A stretch of DNA of 64,000 bases from Gammaproteobacteria bacterium Milos-ODIII6 (GTDB taxonomy: Bacteria > Pseudomonadota > Gammaproteobacteria > Chromatiales > Chromatiaceae), in NCBI GenBank assembly GCA_029228645.1, contig JAPTHR010000015.1, positions 1-64,000 of the forward strand. The letters run 5' to 3'. The translations under genes and the position numbers were made by a program. Positions 9,132 through 18,367 of this stretch are shown in pieces. The notes under the pieces were generated by a model, which had not been told where the DNA came from, made no database searches, and saw only the letters and a list, made by a program, of their open reading frames with translations. Each line of letters opens with the position of its first letter. The first letter of the stretch is position 1.

Positions 9132-10268
9132 ATGCTCTATCTCCCCAGTGAATTTCCGCACGAGGCAGGCCTCTGCTACCTGAACCATGCGGCGGTCGCG
9201 CCCTGGCCGCGGCGTACCGCCGAGGCGGTCCAGCGCTTTGCCTTCGAGAACATGACCCGTGGCGCGCAGCACTACCCCGACTGGATGACGGTCGAGCGCC
9301 GCCTGCGCGAGCGGCTTGCGTGGTTGATCAATGCGCCCTCACCGGACGACATCGCACTGGTGAAGAACACCTCCGAGGGGCTTTCCTTTGTCGCCGCAGG
9401 TATCGACTGGCAGGCGGGTGATCGCGTTGTCGGGATCGCGGATGATTTCCCATCCAACCGGGTGGTGTGGGAGGTTCTGGCCGAGCGCGGGGTATCTTTC
9501 GATACGGTCGACATCAATGCGGCGGATGACCCCGAGCAGGCGCTGATCGATCGCATCCAGCCCGGCACCCGCCTGATAGCGGTCAGTTCGGTGCATTTCT
9601 CCAGTGGCCTGCGTCTCGACCTGGCGCGGCTCTCGCAGGCCTGCCGGACCCATGGTGTTCTCTTGTGTGTCGACGCCATTCAATCCCTCGGGGCGATTCA
9701 ATTCGACCTCTCGGAAGTGCCCGCCGACTTCGTGGTGGCCGATGGGCACAAGTGGCTGCTGGCGCCGGAAGGGCTGGCTGTTTTCTACGTCAATCCTGCT
9801 ATCCGCGACAGCCTGCGACTGCACGAGTTTGGCTGGGCGATGCGCGACCACCCCGGGGACTATGGCACGAGCGCCTGGCAGCCTGCACCGAACGCACGGC
9901 GGTTCGAATGCGGCAGTCCCAACATGCTTGGAATCCATGCGCTGGATGCCAGCCTGTCGCTGTTGCAGGAGGTCGGCTTCGAGGATATCGAGCGGATGCT
10001 ACGAGGCCATGTCGATGCGTTATGGGAACAGCTCGCTGCGATCCCGGGTATGCGTTTCATCACCCCGGAAGACCCGGCACGCCGCGCCGGCATCCTGTCC
10101 TTCGAGGTGGAGGGTGCGGACAGCGCTGAGCTTTATCACCAGCTGATGGCGCGCGAAGTGATCTGCGCCAACCGCGGTGGGCATGTGCGGTTCTCGCCGC
10201 ATTTTTATACCCGCGCGGAGACGCTTTCGGGGGCTGTCGAACACCTGAAGGAGATCCTGGCCAAATGA
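9132..10268 (+). CDS. Aminotransferase class V (PLP-dependent, cysteine desulfurase-like)
   Basis: A 378-aa fold-type I PLP enzyme. The Schiff-base lysine is Lys207 in VADGHKWLLAPEG. The upstream VDAIQSLGAIQFD holds the pyridine-ring Asp, and CYLNHAAVAPWP is the typical class V N-terminus. The sequence is closer to the isopenicillin-epimerase-like group than to IscS or SufS. No Fe-S assembly genes lie nearby, so the substrate is unknown. A purine-rich GGTGGAGG lies about 25 bp before the ATG, too far for a good ribosome binding site. It stands alone between two repeat regions. Confidence 0.85.
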   Translation: MLYLPSEFPHEAGLCYLNHAAVAPWPRRTAEAVQRFAFENMTRGAQHYPDWMTVERRLRERLAWLINAPSPDDIALVKNTSEGLSFVAAGIDWQAGDRVVGIADDFPSNRVVWEVLAERGVSFDTVDINAADDPEQALIDRIQPGTRLIAVSSVHFSSGLRLDLARLSQACRTHGVLLCVDAIQSLGAIQFDLSEVPADFVVADGHKWLLAPEGLAVFYVNPAIRDSLRLHEFGWAMRDHPGDYGTSAWQPAPNARRFECGSPNMLGIHALDASLSLLQEVGFEDIERMLRGHVDALWEQLAAIPGMRFITPEDPARRAGILSFEVEGADSAELYHQLMAREVICANRGGHVRFSPHFYTRAETLSGAVEHLKEILAK

Positions 10269-10296
10269 TGATCCATCGACTTCCTGCCGAAGATCG

Positions 10297-10457
10297 TTCG
10301 CGGCCAAGGCCGCTCCTACGCGATCCGGTTGTTCCAAGCACTGTGCCGTAGGAGCGAGCTTGCTCGCGAATCTTCCTTCCTTCGCGGCCAAGGCCGCTCC
10401 TACGATTGTGCACCAGCTTGCCGCACCCCGATGCGTAGGAGCGAGCTTGCTCGCGAA
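10297..10457. repeat. REP elements (four half-units)
   Basis: Alternating TTCGCGGCCAAGGCCGCTCC and GGAGCGAGCTTGCTCGCGAA half-units, each a palindrome, are separated by short unique spacers. This is the REP/BIME type common in pseudomonads and related Gammaproteobacteria. The same two half-units occur at 27073, 29664, 30549 and in the large array at 60786. Confidence 0.9.
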
Positions 10458-10551
10458 AGAAGGTTGCACGGGAGTCGAATGCAAAGGATAGGAGTCGCCA
10501 ACCAGCTCCGACCTCTATCTGTTATCCCTATCTGTTACCCAGGAGTACCTC

Positions 10552-10752
10552 ATGCAAAGACTGTTGATCGCTGCGGGACTGGTTCTCCTGGTCATCGGAC
10601 TGACTTGGCCCTGGCTGCGCAAATTGCCTTTCGGCCGTCTTCCCGGCGACATCACGGTCGAGCGCGAGAACTTCGCTTTCTACTTCCCACTGACCACCAT
10701 GATCATCGTCAGCGTGGTGATCACCCTGCTGCTGTGGCTGTTTCGGCGCTGA
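10552..10752 (+). CDS. DUF2905 small membrane protein
   Basis: A 66-aa protein with two membrane helices (about residues 4-22 and 44-63) joined by FGRLPGDITVERENFAFYFPL, the conserved centre of the DUF2905 family. AGGAG lies 8 bp before the ATG. Function of the family is unknown. The gene stands between REP elements and yciA. Confidence 0.9.
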   Translation: MQRLLIAAGLVLLVIGLTWPWLRKLPFGRLPGDITVERENFAFYFPLTTMIIVSVVITLLLWLFRR

Positions 10753-10877
10753 CAGGCGCAGGCACGCGGCATTGATCGCTGGGCCCTGGACACCGGATAA
10801 TGCGCGACTGACGCCAACACTGAGACCGCGTCGCAAACAATTCCTCGATCACTGCCGAAACGGGACGGATAAGCTTT

Positions 10878-11279
10878 ATGTCGGACACTGAAAAAGCGGT
10901 ACACAGTCCCCGTGAACTGACCTACCGGGTCGTCGCCATGCCCGCCGACACCAACGCGGCCGGGGATATCTTCGGTGGCTGGCTGATGTCCCAGATCGAC
11001 ATCGCAGGCAGCGTGCTGGCGGTGCGCGAGGCAAACGGCCGGGTCGCCACCGTGGCGGTCAAGGAACTTCGCTTTATCGCGCCGATCAAAGTCGGCGACC
11101 TGGTCACCTGCTATTCGCAGGTCGTGGACGTCGGCAACACCTCGGTCACTGTGCACATCGAGGCCGAGGCCTCGCGCCAGCGCAGCCACGACATCGAGAA
11201 CCAGGACCTGGTCGCCAACGCCACCCTGGTCTACGTCGCCCTGGATGACAAAGGCAAACCGCGCGCCATCCGGCGCTAG
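10878..11279 (+). CDS. yciA: Acyl-CoA thioesterase, YciA type
   Basis: This 133-aa single hotdog domain hydrolyses acyl-CoA to the free acid in the cytoplasm. The YciA-type active-site stretch AMPADTNAAGDIFGGWLMSQIDIAG is at about residues 18-42. VAVKELRFIAPIKVGDLV and the Ala-Asn-Ala-Thr-Leu-Val-Tyr-Val end fit the family. Length is normal (E. coli YciA is 132 aa). It is not clearly operonic with either neighbour. Confidence 0.92.
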   Translation: MSDTEKAVHSPRELTYRVVAMPADTNAAGDIFGGWLMSQIDIAGSVLAVREANGRVATVAVKELRFIAPIKVGDLVTCYSQVVDVGNTSVTVHIEAEASRQRSHDIENQDLVANATLVYVALDDKGKPRAIRR

Positions 11280-11361
11280 CCAGACTGTTCGATCCTTCTT
11301 CCCGGTGTTGCGCAACGCCCGTGCGACACACCCAATTTTTCACGACTCGGAGACTCAAACC

Positions 11362-11841
11362 ATGTTCGATATCAAACGCTCTGTGGCGCCTTTGCTTGCC
11401 GCCCTGCTCCTGGGCCCCTCGGCTTTTGCCGCAGACAACGCGGCGCTTGTAGTCGAAGGCGCTTATGCGCGTGCGGTGCCGCCGACGGCGGGCAACAGCG
11501 CGGCCTTCATGCAGATCCGCAATACCTCCGGCGAGGCACGCCAGCTGGTCGCTGCCGAATCGGACGTCTCGAACGTCACCGAGTTGCACAACCACATCCA
11601 GGACAACGGCGTGATGCGCATGCGTCGGGTGGATGCAATCGAGGTGCCGGCCAACGGTGCAGTCGAGCTCAAGCCGGGATCCTTCCACGTCATGCTGATC
11701 GACCTCAAGCAGCCGCTCAAAGAGGGCGATCCGGTCAACATCGAACTGCGCTTCGACGATGGCAGCAGCAAGGACGTGTCAATGAGCGCGCAGAGTGTGA
11801 TGGGCGGAATGATGCACCACGGCAAGCACCACCATCACTGA
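11362..11841 (+). CDS. Periplasmic copper chaperone PCuAC (DUF461)
   Basis: A 159-aa secreted protein with a signal peptide (FAADNA cleavage region near residue 22). The PCuAC copper site is recognisable: His residues in ELHNHIQDNGVMRMR, the Met pair, and SFHVML for the HxM end. A Met/His-rich tail (MMHHGKHHHH) adds metal-binding side chains. The family delivers Cu(I) to the CuA site of cytochrome oxidase. The ATG at 11362 is chosen because it starts the signal peptide; the frame is open further upstream without a plausible leader. Confidence 0.9.
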   Translation: MFDIKRSVAPLLAALLLGPSAFAADNAALVVEGAYARAVPPTAGNSAAFMQIRNTSGEARQLVAAESDVSNVTELHNHIQDNGVMRMRRVDAIEVPANGAVELKPGSFHVMLIDLKQPLKEGDPVNIELRFDDGSSKDVSMSAQSVMGGMMHHGKHHHH

Positions 11842-11849
11842 GCGGAGCA

Positions 11850-11871
11850 CCGGGGCGGGATATCGCCCCGG
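11850..11871. terminator. GC-rich hairpin after the copper chaperone gene
   Basis: CCGGGGCG and CGCCCCGG form an 8-bp stem 8 bp after the stop. No T run follows, so it may be only a weak or factor-assisted terminator. Confidence 0.4.
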
Positions 11872-11977
11872 CCTGCCCGGGTGTTTCCTCGGTTGTCCGT
11901 CATCCGGCGGTAGGCTACATTCCGGACGCGAATGAACCAAAGGTGGGCCGACCATCGTATCTTCACAGGGGACCAGC

Positions 11978-13078
11978 ATGCTCAGGAAATTCATCGGCGT
12001 CGCGATTGCCGCGTCGCTCGCGCTCTTTTTGACCGCCTGCAACAAGCAGGAGGAACCCGTCGGTGAAAAGGCGGCAGCGCCCGCCAAGACCTACACGCTG
12101 CGCCTGGCCGAGACCTGGCCACCGAATTTCCCGATCTTCGGCGATGCCACCCAGAAATTCGCCTCCATGGTGGACACCATGTCCAACGGGCGCCTCACGG
12201 TGCGCATCGATTCGAAGAACAAGCACAAGGCGCCGCTCGGTATCTTCGACATGGTCAAGTCCGGCCAGTACGACATGGGCCATTCCGGCTCCTACTACTG
12301 GAAGGGCAAGGACCCCAACACGCTGTACTTCACCTCCATGCCGTTCGGCATGACCACCCCGGAGCAGTACGGCTGGTTCTACTACGGCGGCGGCTTGGAG
12401 CTGATGCAGAAGGTCTACACCCGGCACGGCATCCTGTCCTTCCCCGGCGGCAGCACCGGCAACCAGATGGGTGGCTGGTTCCAGAAGGAGATCAATTCCC
12501 TGGAGGACCTGCAGGGCCTGAAGATGCGCATCCCCGGCTTTGCGGGCGAGGTATTGGCCAAGCTCGGCGCCAAGCCGACCAACATCCCGGCGGGCGAGCT
12601 GTACACCGCCCTGGAGCGCCGCACCATCGACGCGCTCGAGTGGGTCGGTCCCTCCCTGGACCTGCGCATGGGCTTCCACAAGATCGCCCCGTACTACTAC
12701 ACCGGCTGGCATGAGCCCGGCACCGAACTGCAGTTCATGATCAACCAGAAGGTCTACGAAAGCCTGCCGGCCGATCTGCAGGAGATCCTGCGCGTGGCCA
12801 TGATGGCGGCATCCTACGACATGTACGCGCGCTCCTATCACGAGAGCGCCGAGAACTGGGCATCCATCAAGAAGGAATACCCGGACGTACAGATCAAGAC
12901 ATTCCCGAAAGAGGTCCTGGATGCCATGCGCCAGGCGAACGAGGAATTGCTGGCGGAACGTGCTGCCGCCGATCCGCTCGCGCGCGAGATCATCGAGTCG
13001 CAGAAGAACTACATGGTCAAGGCGCGCGCCTGGACCGCGATCTCGGACCAGGCCTATCTGAATTCGCTCGGCGACTGA
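11978..13078 (+). CDS. dctP: TRAP transporter substrate-binding lipoprotein, TakP-like DctP
   Basis: A 366-aa extracytoplasmic solute receptor. The signal peptide ends in a lipobox (LTAC, Cys21), so it is a lipoprotein, which is unusual for TRAP receptors. The body fits DctP (PF03480). The stretches GNQMGGWFQKEI, MRIPGFAGEVL, ALEWVGPSLDLRMGF and YYYTGWHEPGTELQF are close to TakP-type receptors, which bind 2-oxoacids and other monocarboxylates. The permease genes follow after a repeat-filled gap of about 370 bp. AGGGGA precedes the ATG. Confidence 0.9.
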   Translation: MLRKFIGVAIAASLALFLTACNKQEEPVGEKAAAPAKTYTLRLAETWPPNFPIFGDATQKFASMVDTMSNGRLTVRIDSKNKHKAPLGIFDMVKSGQYDMGHSGSYYWKGKDPNTLYFTSMPFGMTTPEQYGWFYYGGGLELMQKVYTRHGILSFPGGSTGNQMGGWFQKEINSLEDLQGLKMRIPGFAGEVLAKLGAKPTNIPAGELYTALERRTIDALEWVGPSLDLRMGFHKIAPYYYTGWHEPGTELQFMINQKVYESLPADLQEILRVAMMAASYDMYARSYHESAENWASIKKEYPDVQIKTFPKEVLDAMRQANEELLAERAAADPLAREIIESQKNYMVKARAWTAISDQAYLNSLGD

Positions 13079-13106
13079 TATTCACGTCTTTTCCTCCCCA
13101 CCCTAG

Positions 13107-13330
13107 CCCTCCCCACAAGTGGGGAGGGAATAGTTCGCTGGACGGCCGGCCAACCCACCCTAGCCCGTCCAATCGCAAACGGTTGCTTAAGCGCAACCCT
13201 TCCCCACAAGTGGGGAGGGAATAGTTCGCTGGACGGCCGGCCAACCCACCCTGGCCCGTCCAATCGCAAACGGTTGCTTAAGCGCAACCCTTCCCCACAG
13301 GTGGGGTGGGAGTAGTCCGTTGGACGGCCG
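13107..13330. repeat. 91-bp tandem repeat with nested palindromes
   Basis: About two and a half units repeat at 91 bp (GGGGAGGG at 13121 and 13212; degenerate GGGGTGGG at 13303). Each unit holds the CCCTCCCCAC/GTGGGGAGGG-type palindrome, a GGACGGCCGGCC segment and CGCAAACGGTTGC. The array fills the gap between the TRAP receptor and permease genes and could form hairpins in the mRNA. No coding sequence is seen in this gap. Confidence 0.88.
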
Positions 13331-13449
13331 ACCGGGACAGCTCACTGCCGTGACCTGAAGCCGCTCCGGGTCGGTGTCGTATTCAGCACCCGAGTCGGCC
13401 ATGCGTTAACATGGTCGCCTCTTTCTAGTTCCGCTGCGTGAGGGAATTC

Positions 13450-13989
13450 ATGTCCTTGCTGCTCAGGGCAGAGGCCGTAATCACCCGTTTTTCGGTCGGT
13501 GTCGGCCATCTCTCCGCCGTTCTGCTGCTCCTGCTGGTCGCCAACGTCTTTTACGACGTTGTGATGCGTTATGTCCTCAGGGATGTGTCGATCGGCATGC
13601 AGGAACTGGAATGGCACCTGTATGCATCGATCTTCCTCCTGGGCGTGGCCTATGCGCTGCAGACGGATGGGCACGTGCGCGTGGACGTGCTGTACGAGAA
13701 GCTGTCGCCCCGCCGCCAGGCCATGATCGACATCTTCGGCACCGTGGTCTTCATCTGGCCCTTCTGCTTTCTGGTGGCGGACTACGGCATCGACTTTGCG
13801 TACGAGGCCTACCTGATCAACGAGACCAGCGGCGATCCGGGTGGCCTGCCCTATCGCTGGATCATCAAGGGCATGATCCCGCTTTCCTTCGTCTGTGTGC
13901 TGATCAGCAGCCTGGGATTTCTGCTACACGCGGTCAACCAGTTGCGTGGCCTGGAGCCGCCCCAGCACGAACCGCGGCGGGAGATCTGA
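13450..13989 (+). CDS. dctQ: TRAP transporter small permease, DctQ
   Basis: A 179-aa inner-membrane protein with four predicted helices. It is the small membrane subunit that joins DctM and the receptor. The ATG at 13450 has GAGGGAA five bases upstream and is preferred to a GTG 12 bases earlier. The large permease gene starts 3 bp after the stop. Sequence features such as YDVVMRYVLRDVSIGMQELEWHLY are typical of DctQ. Confidence 0.9.
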   Translation: MSLLLRAEAVITRFSVGVGHLSAVLLLLLVANVFYDVVMRYVLRDVSIGMQELEWHLYASIFLLGVAYALQTDGHVRVDVLYEKLSPRRQAMIDIFGTVVFIWPFCFLVADYGIDFAYEAYLINETSGDPGGLPYRWIIKGMIPLSFVCVLISSLGFLLHAVNQLRGLEPPQHEPRREI

Positions 13990-13992
13990 CAG

Positions 13993-15282
13993 ATGGTCGG
14001 CATCGTGATGTTCCTGGTCGCCCTGCTCCTGCTTCTGCTGGGCTTCCCGGTGGCGTTCACCTTTGGCGGGGTGGCGCTGATCTTCGGCGTGTGGGCGCAG
14101 GGTTGGGACCTGTTCGCCTTCATGCCCTTCCGCATCTACAGCATCATGCAGAACTCGGTCCTGATGGCGGTGCCGCTGTTCATCTTCATGGGCATCGTGT
14201 TGCAGAAGACCCGCCTGGCGGAGCAACTGCTCGAGTCGATGGGTCGCCTGTTCGGCAGCCTGCGCGGTGGCCTGGCCGTCTCCACCATCCTGGTGGGCGC
14301 CTTGCTCGCCGCCTCAACCGGGGTGGTCGGCGCCAGCGTGGTCGCGATGGGCGTGATCTCGCTGCCGGTCATGCTCAAGTATGGCTACCGATCCGGTCTG
14401 GCGTGCGGCACGATCTGCGCTGCGGGCACCCTCGGGCAGATCATCCCGCCATCGATCGTCCTGATCATCCTGGGAGACGTGCTCGGCCTGCCGGTCGGGG
14501 ATCTCTTCCAGGCGGCGCTGATTCCCGGCCTGGTACTGGTAGGTCTGTACGTGATCTACGTCCTCGGCATCGCCTGGCTCAATCCCGCGGCTGCACCGCC
14601 GGTTCCGTTTGAGGATGATGACACCAACCGGACCCAGCAATACCTCGTGGCGCTGCGCGCGATCGTCCCGCCGCTGGCCCTGATCATCGTGGTACTCGGC
14701 TCGATCTTCGCAGGCATCGCGACGCCGACCGAATCCTCGGCGCTCGGTGGCGTGGGCGCGATGTTGCTGGCGGTTTTGTACAACAAGTTCAGCTGGCGGA
14801 TGATCTTCGACAGCGCCCTGGAGACGGTCAAGATCACCGCTATGGTGTTCGCCATCCTGCTCGGCGCGACCGCGTTCTCGATGACCTTCACCTACACCGG
14901 CGGCGACGCGATCGTGGAGGAATTCATGACCCAGCTGCCGGGCGAGAAGTGGGGCTTCCTGATCCTTTCGATGCTGATCATCCTGGTGCTGGGGTTCTTC
15001 ATCGATTTCGTCGAGATCTCCTTCATCGTGGTGCCCATCCTGGCGCCGATCGCCGAGGCCATGGGGATCAACATGCTGTGGTTCGCGATCCTGATCGCCA
15101 TGAACCTGCAGGCCTCCTTTCTCACCCCGCCCTTCGGCTTCAGCCTCTTTTATCTCAAAGGGGTGGCCCCGCCTGGAGTGAGAACGGTAGACATCTACCG
15201 GGGCGTTACGCCGTTCATCCTGATACAGGTGGCGGTGCTGTCATCCATCCTGGTATTCCCGGAGTTGTTCGGTCTGGCGTGA
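13993..15282 (+). CDS. dctM: TRAP transporter large permease, DctM
   Basis: A 429-aa, about 12-helix membrane protein that moves the solute with Na+ or H+. Typical DctM stretches include LMAVPLFIFMGIVLQKT, ASTGVVGASVVAMGVISLPVMLKYGY, GTLGQIIPPSIVLIILG and the C-terminal MNLQASFLTPPFGFSLFYLKG. Together with the lipoprotein receptor upstream it makes a complete TRAP system. Genes on the other strand begin 48 bp later. Confidence 0.93.
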   Translation: MVGIVMFLVALLLLLLGFPVAFTFGGVALIFGVWAQGWDLFAFMPFRIYSIMQNSVLMAVPLFIFMGIVLQKTRLAEQLLESMGRLFGSLRGGLAVSTILVGALLAASTGVVGASVVAMGVISLPVMLKYGYRSGLACGTICAAGTLGQIIPPSIVLIILGDVLGLPVGDLFQAALIPGLVLVGLYVIYVLGIAWLNPAAAPPVPFEDDDTNRTQQYLVALRAIVPPLALIIVVLGSIFAGIATPTESSALGGVGAMLLAVLYNKFSWRMIFDSALETVKITAMVFAILLGATAFSMTFTYTGGDAIVEEFMTQLPGEKWGFLILSMLIILVLGFFIDFVEISFIVVPILAPIAEAMGINMLWFAILIAMNLQASFLTPPFGFSLFYLKGVAPPGVRTVDIYRGVTPFILIQVAVLSSILVFPELFGLA

Positions 15283-15330
15283 GTGCCGGGAGGGGTCGGA
15301 GGCGATACCGACTCTGCCCCCTGGCGATGC

Positions 15331-15576
15331 TCAGTCGGCGCGCAGGCTGCGGAGAATGGCCTGGTAGCGTGATGGCGCCGGCTGACCCTGCAGCAGCCAG
15401 GCCTGCAGGTCCGGGTCCTGTTCCTGCAGGAGCGCCTCGAACGCGGCCTTCAATTCCGCTGTATCCGCGGGATAGTGCTGTTCGAGATAGTCTTCCAGGA
15501 TGTAATCGAGTTCGAGCATGCCGCGGCGGCACTGCCAGCGCAGCCGCTGCCGCGAAGTCCCGCCGGCGGGCTGCAC
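15331..15576 (-). CDS. sdhE: SdhE, FAD assembly factor for succinate dehydrogenase
   Basis: An 81-aa protein with the conserved RRGMLELD motif (about residues 17-24), which in SdhE promotes covalent attachment of FAD to SdhA. It starts with GTG directly after the sdhB stop, so it is the last gene of the sdhCDAB-sdhE operon. The placement inside the operon is a good functional match. Confidence 0.92.
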   Translation of the reverse strand: MQPAGGTSRQRLRWQCRRGMLELDYILEDYLEQHYPADTAELKAAFEALLQEQDPDLQAWLLQGQPAPSRYQAILRSLRAD

Positions 15577-16269
15577 TCAGACCCCCTGACGCAGCATCAG
15601 GTGCTTGATGTGGCCAATCGCCTGGGTCGGATTGAGTCCCTTGGGGCAGACCTCGACACAGTTCATGATGGTATGGCAGCGGAACAGCTTGTAGGGGCCT
15701 TCGAGCTCATTGAGGCGGTGCTCGGTGGCCTGGTCGCGACTGTCGGCCAGAAAACGCCACGCGGTCAACAGCGCCTGCGGGCCATGGAACTTGTCCGGGT
15801 TCCACCAGAAGGACGGACAGGCCGTCGAGCAACAGCCGCACAGGATGCACTCGTACAGCCCGTCCAGCTTGTCCCGATCGGCGGGTGATTGCAGGATTTC
15901 CTGCTCCGGCATCGGGTCCTCGCGCACCAGCCAGGGCTCAACCGCCTTGTACTGCTGGTAGAACTGGCTCATGTCCACCACGAGGTCGCGGATAATCGGG
16001 CGGCCCGGAAACGGGCGTACCTCGACCGGCTCCTTGAGATCCGAGACGGCCGTGATGCAGGCCAGCCGGTTGGTGCCATTCACGTTCATGCCATCCGAGC
16101 CGCATACCCCTTCCCCGCAGGAATGCCGGAAGGCGAAGGACTCGTCCTGGCGTTGGATCTCGAGCAGCGCGTCGCGCAGCATCATGCCCCGCTCCACCGC
16201 CACCTCGAAGGTCTGCATATGGGGCTTGCTGTCCGTATCCGGGTTGAACCGGGAAACTGCGAATTTCAT
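15577..16269 (-). CDS. sdhB: Succinate dehydrogenase iron-sulfur subunit SdhB
   Basis: A 230-aa electron-transfer subunit on the cytoplasmic face of complex II. The [2Fe-2S] cluster region is CGEGVCGSDGMNVNG plus CIT. The [4Fe-4S]/[3Fe-4S] cysteines are in CILCGCCSTACPSFWW and CHTIMNCVEVCPKGLNP. It lies two bases after the sdhA stop. Length is normal. Confidence 0.95.
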   Translation of the reverse strand: MKFAVSRFNPDTDSKPHMQTFEVAVERGMMLRDALLEIQRQDESFAFRHSCGEGVCGSDGMNVNGTNRLACITAVSDLKEPVEVRPFPGRPIIRDLVVDMSQFYQQYKAVEPWLVREDPMPEQEILQSPADRDKLDGLYECILCGCCSTACPSFWWNPDKFHGPQALLTAWRFLADSRDQATEHRLNELEGPYKLFRCHTIMNCVEVCPKGLNPTQAIGHIKHLMLRQGV

Positions 16270-16271
16270 TG

Positions 16272-18026
16272 CTAGTAAACCCTTTCTTTGGGCGGGAAGG
16301 TCTCGACCGACAGCGGCCGGGTCTGAACCGGCTTGTACTCGGCGCGGTCGCCGTCCAGCAGATACAGGCTGTGCTTCATCCAGTTGGCGTCATCCCGCGA
16401 GGGATAATCGGGGCGCGAGTGCGCACCGCGGCTTTCGCGTCGATGCAGCGCGGACACCGCGATCGCCATGCCACAGGCCATGATGTTCTCCAGTTCCAGC
16501 GCCTCGATGCGCGCGGTGTTGAACACCCGCGAATGATCCTGCAGACGCACGTCATCGAGCTGGTCGCGCAATGCCTTGAGCCGGGCCACGCCCTCATCCA
16601 TGATTTCTTCGGTACGGAACACCCCGGCATGATCCTCCATGCACTTGCGGAACTCGTCGCGCAGTTCGCGCACCGAGATGCCATCGCCTTTCCGGTCCCA
16701 GCGTTCCAGGCGCGACATGGCCTTGTCCACGGCCGCCTCGCTCATGGGGCGGTGATTCGATTCCATGTGCTGCATCAGATCCAGGCCGGCGGCGCGACCG
16801 AATACCAGAATGTCGAGCAGCGAGTTGCCCCCGAGACGGTTGGCCCCATGCACCGAGACACAGGCGCACTCACCGGCCGCATACAGTCCCGGCACGACCT
16901 CCTCGCCGGTCCCGATCGGCGCCAGGACCCGGCCGAAACGGTCGGTGGGTATCCCGCCCATGGCGTAGTGCGCGGTCGGGAAGACCGGTAGCGGTTCGCG
17001 TACCGCATCCACGCCGGCGAAGATCTTGCCGGTCTCGCGGATGCCCGGAAGCCGCTTGTTGATGATCTCCTCGCCGAGGTGATCGAGCTTGAGCAGGACA
17101 TGCTCGCCATTCGGCCCGCAGCCCCGCCCCTCCTTGACCTCGGTCACGATGGCGCGCGAGACCACATCGCGGCTGGCCAGGTCCTTGGCGTTGGGTGCAT
17201 AACGCTCCATGAAGCGCTCACCGTCCTTGTTGACCAGGTAGCCGCCCTCGCCACGCACCCCCTCGGTGATCAGCATGCCCTTGCCCGCGATACCGGTCGG
17301 GTGGAACTGGTAGAACTCCATGTCCATGAGCGGGACGCCGGCACGCAGGGCCATGGCCATGCCGTCGCCGGTGTTGATGTGCGCATTGGAAGTGGTGCGG
17401 AACGCCTGGCCACAGCCACCGGTCGCCAGCACGGTCGCTTTGGCCTCGATCAACAGCGGCTCGCCGGTCTCGATCTCGAGCACCAGGGCGCCGAGAATGG
17501 CGCCATCGTCATCGCGGATGAGGTCGATGGCGAAGTACTCATCGAAGAAGTGCGTGCGCGCCCGCAGGTTCTGTTGATACAGGGTGTGCAGGATGGCATG
17601 CCCGGTGCGGTCGGCCGCGGCGCAGGTGCGCGCCGCCTGCGCGCCGCCGAAGTTCTGGCTCTGCCCGCCGAAAGCACGCTGGTAGATCTTGCCGTTATCC
17701 AGGCGCGAAAACGGCACCCCGTTGTGTTCCAGTTCGTAAACCGTCGGTATCGCCTCGCGGCACATGTACTCGATCGCATCCTGGTCGCCGAGATAGTCCG
17801 ACCCCTTGACGGTATCGAACATGTGCCAGTGCCAGTTGTCCGGGAGCACATTGGCCAGCGCCGCATTGACGCCGCCCTGCGCCGCCACGGTGTGCGAGCG
17901 CGTCGGAAACACCTTCGAGACCACGGCCACGCGGGCCTCTCTGCCGGCGAGCTGGATTGCCGCATTCAGGCCGGCACCACCGGCGCCGATGATGAGTGCG
18001 TCGAAACGTCGTTTAGCGAGCCCCAT
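16272..18026 (-). CDS. sdhA: Succinate dehydrogenase flavoprotein subunit SdhA
   Basis: A 584-aa catalytic subunit oxidising succinate to fumarate. The FAD-binding Rossmann motif GAGGAGLNAAIQLAG is near the N-terminus. The His that binds FAD covalently is in the SHTVAAQGGVNAAL stretch, and the substrate-site HPTGIAGKGMLITEGVRGEGG is present. The start at 18026 overlaps the sdhD stop by one base (TGATG), which is why the longer open frame upstream is rejected. Confidence 0.95.
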   Translation of the reverse strand: MGLAKRRFDALIIGAGGAGLNAAIQLAGREARVAVVSKVFPTRSHTVAAQGGVNAALANVLPDNWHWHMFDTVKGSDYLGDQDAIEYMCREAIPTVYELEHNGVPFSRLDNGKIYQRAFGGQSQNFGGAQAARTCAAADRTGHAILHTLYQQNLRARTHFFDEYFAIDLIRDDDGAILGALVLEIETGEPLLIEAKATVLATGGCGQAFRTTSNAHINTGDGMAMALRAGVPLMDMEFYQFHPTGIAGKGMLITEGVRGEGGYLVNKDGERFMERYAPNAKDLASRDVVSRAIVTEVKEGRGCGPNGEHVLLKLDHLGEEIINKRLPGIRETGKIFAGVDAVREPLPVFPTAHYAMGGIPTDRFGRVLAPIGTGEEVVPGLYAAGECACVSVHGANRLGGNSLLDILVFGRAAGLDLMQHMESNHRPMSEAAVDKAMSRLERWDRKGDGISVRELRDEFRKCMEDHAGVFRTEEIMDEGVARLKALRDQLDDVRLQDHSRVFNTARIEALELENIMACGMAIAVSALHRRESRGAHSRPDYPSRDDANWMKHSLYLLDGDRAEYKPVQTRPLSVETFPPKERVY

Positions 18027-18367
18027 CAGACCAACCTCACCAGTATCAGTGATTGCGATGCCCACAGCCCCCAGGTCAGGAGGCCAAGCGCCAGCAGCGC
18101 CAGCAGGCTGACCCGCAACCACAGGGGTTTGATGTAATCGATCAGGACATCCCGGATGCCCACCCAGGCATGCAGCAGGATGGAAACGATGAACACGAGC
18201 GTGGCGATCCCGACCAGGGGGTCGGCAAACCAGTTCCGCCACTGGGCGTAGTCGGTCGGCGGCGAGACCAGCATCACGCCAAGCAAGGCCACCCCGAACA
18301 GGCCGATATAGATGGCCGTGGCGCGTTGCAGCACCCAGGCCCCAAGCCCCGAAAGTTTGCGACTCAT
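18026..18367 (-). CDS. sdhD: Succinate dehydrogenase membrane anchor SdhD
   Basis: A 113-aa membrane anchor with three helices. The haem-ligand-type His is in SILLHAWVGIRDVLIDY, a typical SdhD motif (HxWxGxRDVxxDY). The start at 18367 overlaps the sdhC stop (ATGA). The frame is open further upstream inside sdhC, but that extension is not membrane-like. Confidence 0.93.
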   Translation of the reverse strand: MSRKLSGLGAWVLQRATAIYIGLFGVALLGVMLVSPPTDYAQWRNWFADPLVGIATLVFIVSILLHAWVGIRDVLIDYIKPLWLRVSLLALLALGLLTWGLWASQSLILVRLV

